From assembly GCA_963277665.1 (NCBI GenBank), contig OY728165.1, positions 1,151,494,050-1,151,558,049 of the forward strand: a DNA stretch of 64,000 nt, in the 5' to 3' direction. Source of the stretch: Viscum album (taxonomy: Eukaryota; Streptophyta; Magnoliopsida; Santalales; Viscaceae). The notes beneath the pieces were generated by a model. It was not told the DNA's origin, made no database searches, and was given only the letters and a program-made list of their open reading frames with translations. Positions within the stretch are counted from its first letter, which is position 1. Each line of letters starts with the position of its first letter. Positions 60,591 through 64,000 of the stretch are shown here, in pieces. The translations under genes were made by a program, and so were the position numbers.

Positions 60591-61430
60591 CTCACTATGA
60601 CAACTCCATGCAATATATCCATCTCTTTCATACTTATTTCAATTCCCTCTCTCAAGTAGGCAGTTCCCCGAACGATTCTTCCAACATTTTTTAGACATTA
60701 GATGTTGTACTTGTTTTCCACCACTTCCCTGATCGAAGATCCCCCCTAATCATGGCACCATAGATCACTTCTTGTCATTGGATTTATGAGACCATTTCAT
60801 CTCACCAAACTACAGTTTGACATTCATCATACTCTGCATGATTTCTTAAAAGATATCATATTCTCTATTGGCTAGATTCTTATGCAGATGAGATCTTAGT
60901 CCACCGAATAATCTATCAAACATACCATTTGGATCCATGATAAAGCTTGAGGTGTAACATTAAATCCTTGTAAAGTTTATCTCATAGATTCCCATAGATT
61001 CAATATCCTTCTACTTTAGCTCGAGAAACTCTATCTCCTTTTATGTTCTCATTTATGTAGGGAAATAATTAATGAAGATGTTCCCTCTAAACTCTTCCCA
61101 CTACATAACTTCAACCTCCGCTCTTGGCCTCTTGTTTTTAATTAGTTCCCACCACTAATTAGCTTCTCCCTCTAAGTGTTGGGCAGCTAGGATGACCTTA
61201 TCTTGCTCTGAATTGTAAAGCACAAAAATGATCTTCTCTATAGACCTGATCCACTATTCATAAATCAATTGGTCGGTCGATCCACTAATGTATTATGGTC
61301 ATTGACACATAAATGAATCAATAAAGAGTTTTTCCCTTCGTATTGATATCAGTCTCCCATATTTATTCAACTTATTCCCCATATCATCTGTTAGTTGGTT
61401 CATCATTAGAATGAAAGTTTCTATTTCTTC
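60591..61430 (-). pseudogene. Element D, gag (capsid), broken
   Basis: The capsid block is readable near 61240-61110 on the - strand: 'RSIEKIIFVLYNSEQDKVIL', then 'AAQHLEGEAN', a stop, and 'WWELIKNKRPRAEVEV', matching the Ty3/gypsy pattern W...E.IF..L.C.E..KV..A...L.GEA..WW. At about 60700-60660 'KCWKNRSGNCLL' is the Cys-rich segment before the zinc knuckle, similar to element B's 'CDNCWKNQLGTFL'. No continuous frame exists. The start codon is not identified; similarity begins near 61400. Confidence 0.75.
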
Positions 61431-61938
61431 TTCCATCAGAGGGCCTTTAGTGCATTTTCTATTGCTATCACAATTTACACGGTTCCTCCTATTTCCCTCG
61501 ATTTTCTAAAAGAATAAAACCTTAGGGTGAAATGTATTTTATTAAAAAATCTTTTAACTATAAATTATTTTATGACTTAAATCTTCATGCTTTAAACAAT
61601 TGCATTACTCTCTAAATCCATTATAACGATTCATAAAAATCTTATGATTATCCAAAAATATCCCTAGATAGATTCATTACCTTGAGTGCAGCATGGCAGG
61701 TTTTCATTTACTCAGATACCCTTGGTCAAGCCCAAAAATCTATGTCATTGTTTTCACTCTTTGGTAGATTTGTGCTAGAGCCTCTTCTACCAACTCATAT
61801 CAGGACATGGATGTATTTCCTTGATAAAAAGCTTACTCAATACCCACTAAAATACAAGGATATATTCCTATATTTAAACTTTTCTTCAATGCTTTTCCTA
61901 TATTTTCCTTATCCCAATTTAAAAAAATAACTAAACTA
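61431..61938 (-). other. Element D, 5' leader
   Basis: An untranslated stretch between the primer site and gag on the - strand. An 82-codon frame on the + strand (61682-61930) has no family signature and is regarded as chance. Confidence 0.45.
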
Positions 61939-61951
61939 TCTTTTGATTACA
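61939..61951 (-). other. Decayed primer-binding site of element D (tRNA-iMet type)
   Basis: On the - strand 'ttgtaatcaaaag' follows the 5' LTR after a few bases. It resembles TTGGTATCAGAG with several changes. Position and the clean site in element B support the call. Confidence 0.45.
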
Positions 61952-61955
61952 ACTA

Positions 61956-64000
61956 TGGAATCCCACCGTATTATTACATAATTTTTCAATACATTTTACA
62001 AGATGAGGTTCTATAAATTCTAGAGCCTTTGAAATCAAGAACAAAAAAACATGGAAAAATAAAATATTATTTTAAATACTCTTCAAATTATTCTTCAAAA
62101 ATCCATCCAATGTAAAATTAATGCATCTCCTAACCAGGAGACATACATCAAAGTAAAGGGTGAGATGAAGTCCCACTAATGGTAAACACGGGAATCAATT
62201 TAATTGTGATATCAAGAAGAACTTGATAAAAAATATGAAGACAAGAGTAGTGGAAAAAGAGGCATATCATAATAAAAAATAACATGAATCATAACATGAA
62301 TATGCAGCTACAATATTACATTTATACATTCATGAACATATCACCAAGGTTCATCCCTGAGGTTTCATAAAAAGATTACCAAGGATATTCCCCAAGGTAT
62401 CGTGAAACTTATCATATATAGAGATTAAATTCATTAACCAATCCATTGGAGCACTATTAGGGTGCACCCTTAATACGTATTTATCATTTAATCCACATAG
62501 ATAATAATCCAATATTTCATAAATAAATCAATGTGAATAAACGAAATGGGTTTCATTTCAAAATCGTGATGTTTTAAAAGTGCTTAAAAATAAGATCATT
62601 ATGTCATCTATAACCCATGTAAATGTCATGGATGTTATATGTATGTCAGTTCTAGAATCAAATATATATTTATTATTTATGAATACCCATATAAATGAAA
62701 TAGATCAGGGTTTTACCATAAATAAAACAAGGTAATTCATGAGAGAATGAGAGAGAAATTTTGAGATGAAATTTCTGTATCATAACGGCTACATGACATG
62801 TTTTTAAGAAAACATTAAAAGAGAGGTGAAATGATCAACCATTCTGAAATTATTCACAATACAATATACTGATATAATAATATATAAATAATAACATGGT
62901 ATGGATATTTGAATGACATACCACATGGAAAGGAAACATGGAAGAAAAGAGAAGATGCGATTTCTTTTATAATAATTTGGTATCCTAACAACGTCACTTA
63001 AAAATCCATAAAATCAGTTGATGAGAGAAAAAAGGGTCTCTCATCACTTGGACCTAAAATGGACAGAAATAATTATATAGTAAAACATCCCCCCACATAA
63101 TAAAGTGGAAACTAGTTGATATAACATAAAGGAAGTCATGACATAAAAGAGATGGGTGAAAGGTTCCCTTACCTTGAAGAGTGACACTTAATGCTCAAAG
63201 GTTGGGACCCTATGGGAATCAGGGAACCTTAGGAGGACTCCATGGGAGGTAAAAGTCCAGAGAATAGCTGAGTAGGATTTTGGAATGAATTGAATGAGGG
63301 AATGGCTTGGTATTTATAGGAAAAGTGACCGAATATTTAATTAATTTCTAAGGGACACCTCATCGGTGGTATTTGAAGAAACATGGGCTTGCCCATGGAA
63401 TTTTCCAATGGTATTTGCCAATTGCGACACCTCATAACATATATTACTATTCAATAGTCGTCCAAAATGATTACATTATTATTACATCATTAATGAAATC
63501 ATTAATCACACTGAAACCCAAAAAATGGATTTTTTCTATTCACTAAAAAAAATTACATTTTATAAAAATTTCATTAATTCCCCCTAACCTAATATCACAA
63601 TTGTGAATTGAAAAATGAAAATCATTATATGAAAATTGTTTTCAAATAATTTAAATTTAAATTTTTAATAAATTTTTTATTTATTCTAAATAAACAACGT
63701 CAAATCTATAACTCATTTTGAAACACCATTAAAAAGTAAATAAGGTCCAATAAAATTATATTATATCTATAAGAAAATAAAGTAACAATTTATTATTGCA
63801 TTTTTTGAAAATAAATTTCCATTTTAAAATTTTAAATTAATTATAAATTTGTAAATAACATATTTATTACATACAAAAATACAAAAACATATATTACGAT
63901 CATTTTTTTACTTTTAAGATTTCTTATATGAATTTATAAATTCATGGGTAAAGATTCTGTTTTTTTCCCAATTGAATTTTCAATACTATTAATTATTATT
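61956..64000 (-). repeat. Element D, 5' LTR (cut by the window edge)
   Basis: This starts tggaatcccac and aligns with 54105 to about 56160 of the other LTR, including the TATA-like box (63309-63319) and the hairpin at 63019-63046. About 0.8 kb of it should lie beyond the right edge. Confidence 0.85.

Larger units (their letters stand above)
54105..64000 (-). mobile_element. Element D: Tekay/Del-like chromovirus (Ty3/gypsy), right end outside window
   Basis: Reading leftward: 5' LTR (partly in the window), decayed iMet-type primer site, gag, protease, RT, RNase H, integrase, chromodomain, purine tract, 3' LTR. Pol wording and the C-terminal chromodomain place it with the Tekay/Del chromoviruses. 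Both LTRs align over about 2.05 kb of the part present here, at very roughly 80% identity in the stretches I compared. All frames are broken. The internal region is 4995 bp, a normal length, so the element is full-length but inactive. Confidence 0.88.

Overview
This is nuclear DNA from a flowering plant, made almost entirely of decayed LTR retrotransposons. The evidence is Athila-type and Tekay/Del-type Ty3/gypsy gag and pol domains, primer-binding sites for plant tRNA-Asp and tRNA-iMet, tRNA-derived SINEs and a very AT-rich background. I see no ordinary host gene, rRNA, true tRNA, CRISPR array or organelle gene. I cannot name the species. The many old, still recognisable copies would fit a large genome that removes repeats slowly, but that is inference.

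Layout. (1) 1-6540: a gene-free, T/G-rich stretch bounded by a diverged direct repeat (about 130-560 and 6090-6530), probably an old LTR pair on the + strand cut by the window edge. (2) 6540-10930: AT-rich relic DNA holding a degenerate array with a period near 189 bp (7517-8290). (3) About 10930-42640: element A, an old Athila-like element on the - strand, very degenerate, with its gag split in two by the next insertion. (4) 19063-39998: element B, a Tekay-like element on the - strand with 3.7 kb LTRs. It keeps gag but no recognisable pol, and it sits inside A's gag with a 5-bp target duplication matching at 4 of 5 bases. (5) 26333-37176: element C, a nearly complete Athila element on the + strand inserted in B's right LTR, with a 5-bp duplication also matching at 4 of 5. 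(6) 42640-54104: very AT-rich relic DNA containing one GC-rich, about 600-bp dimeric tRNA-derived SINE (44854-45453) flanked by an exact 8-bp duplication, plus a minisatellite with a period near 30 bp. (7) 54105 to the right edge: element D, a Tekay-like chromovirus on the - strand with full gag-pol order and chromodomain, whose 5' LTR runs off the window.

History. A was present first, B inserted into A, then C into B. LTR-to-LTR divergence judged by eye agrees: C least, B more, A most. Every gag-pol frame carries stops or frameshifts, so nothing here looks able to move by itself. The less ordinary observations are the dimeric SINE, the pol-less element B, the serial hairpin motifs inside Tekay-like LTRs, and two stem-loops kept in both LTRs of D.
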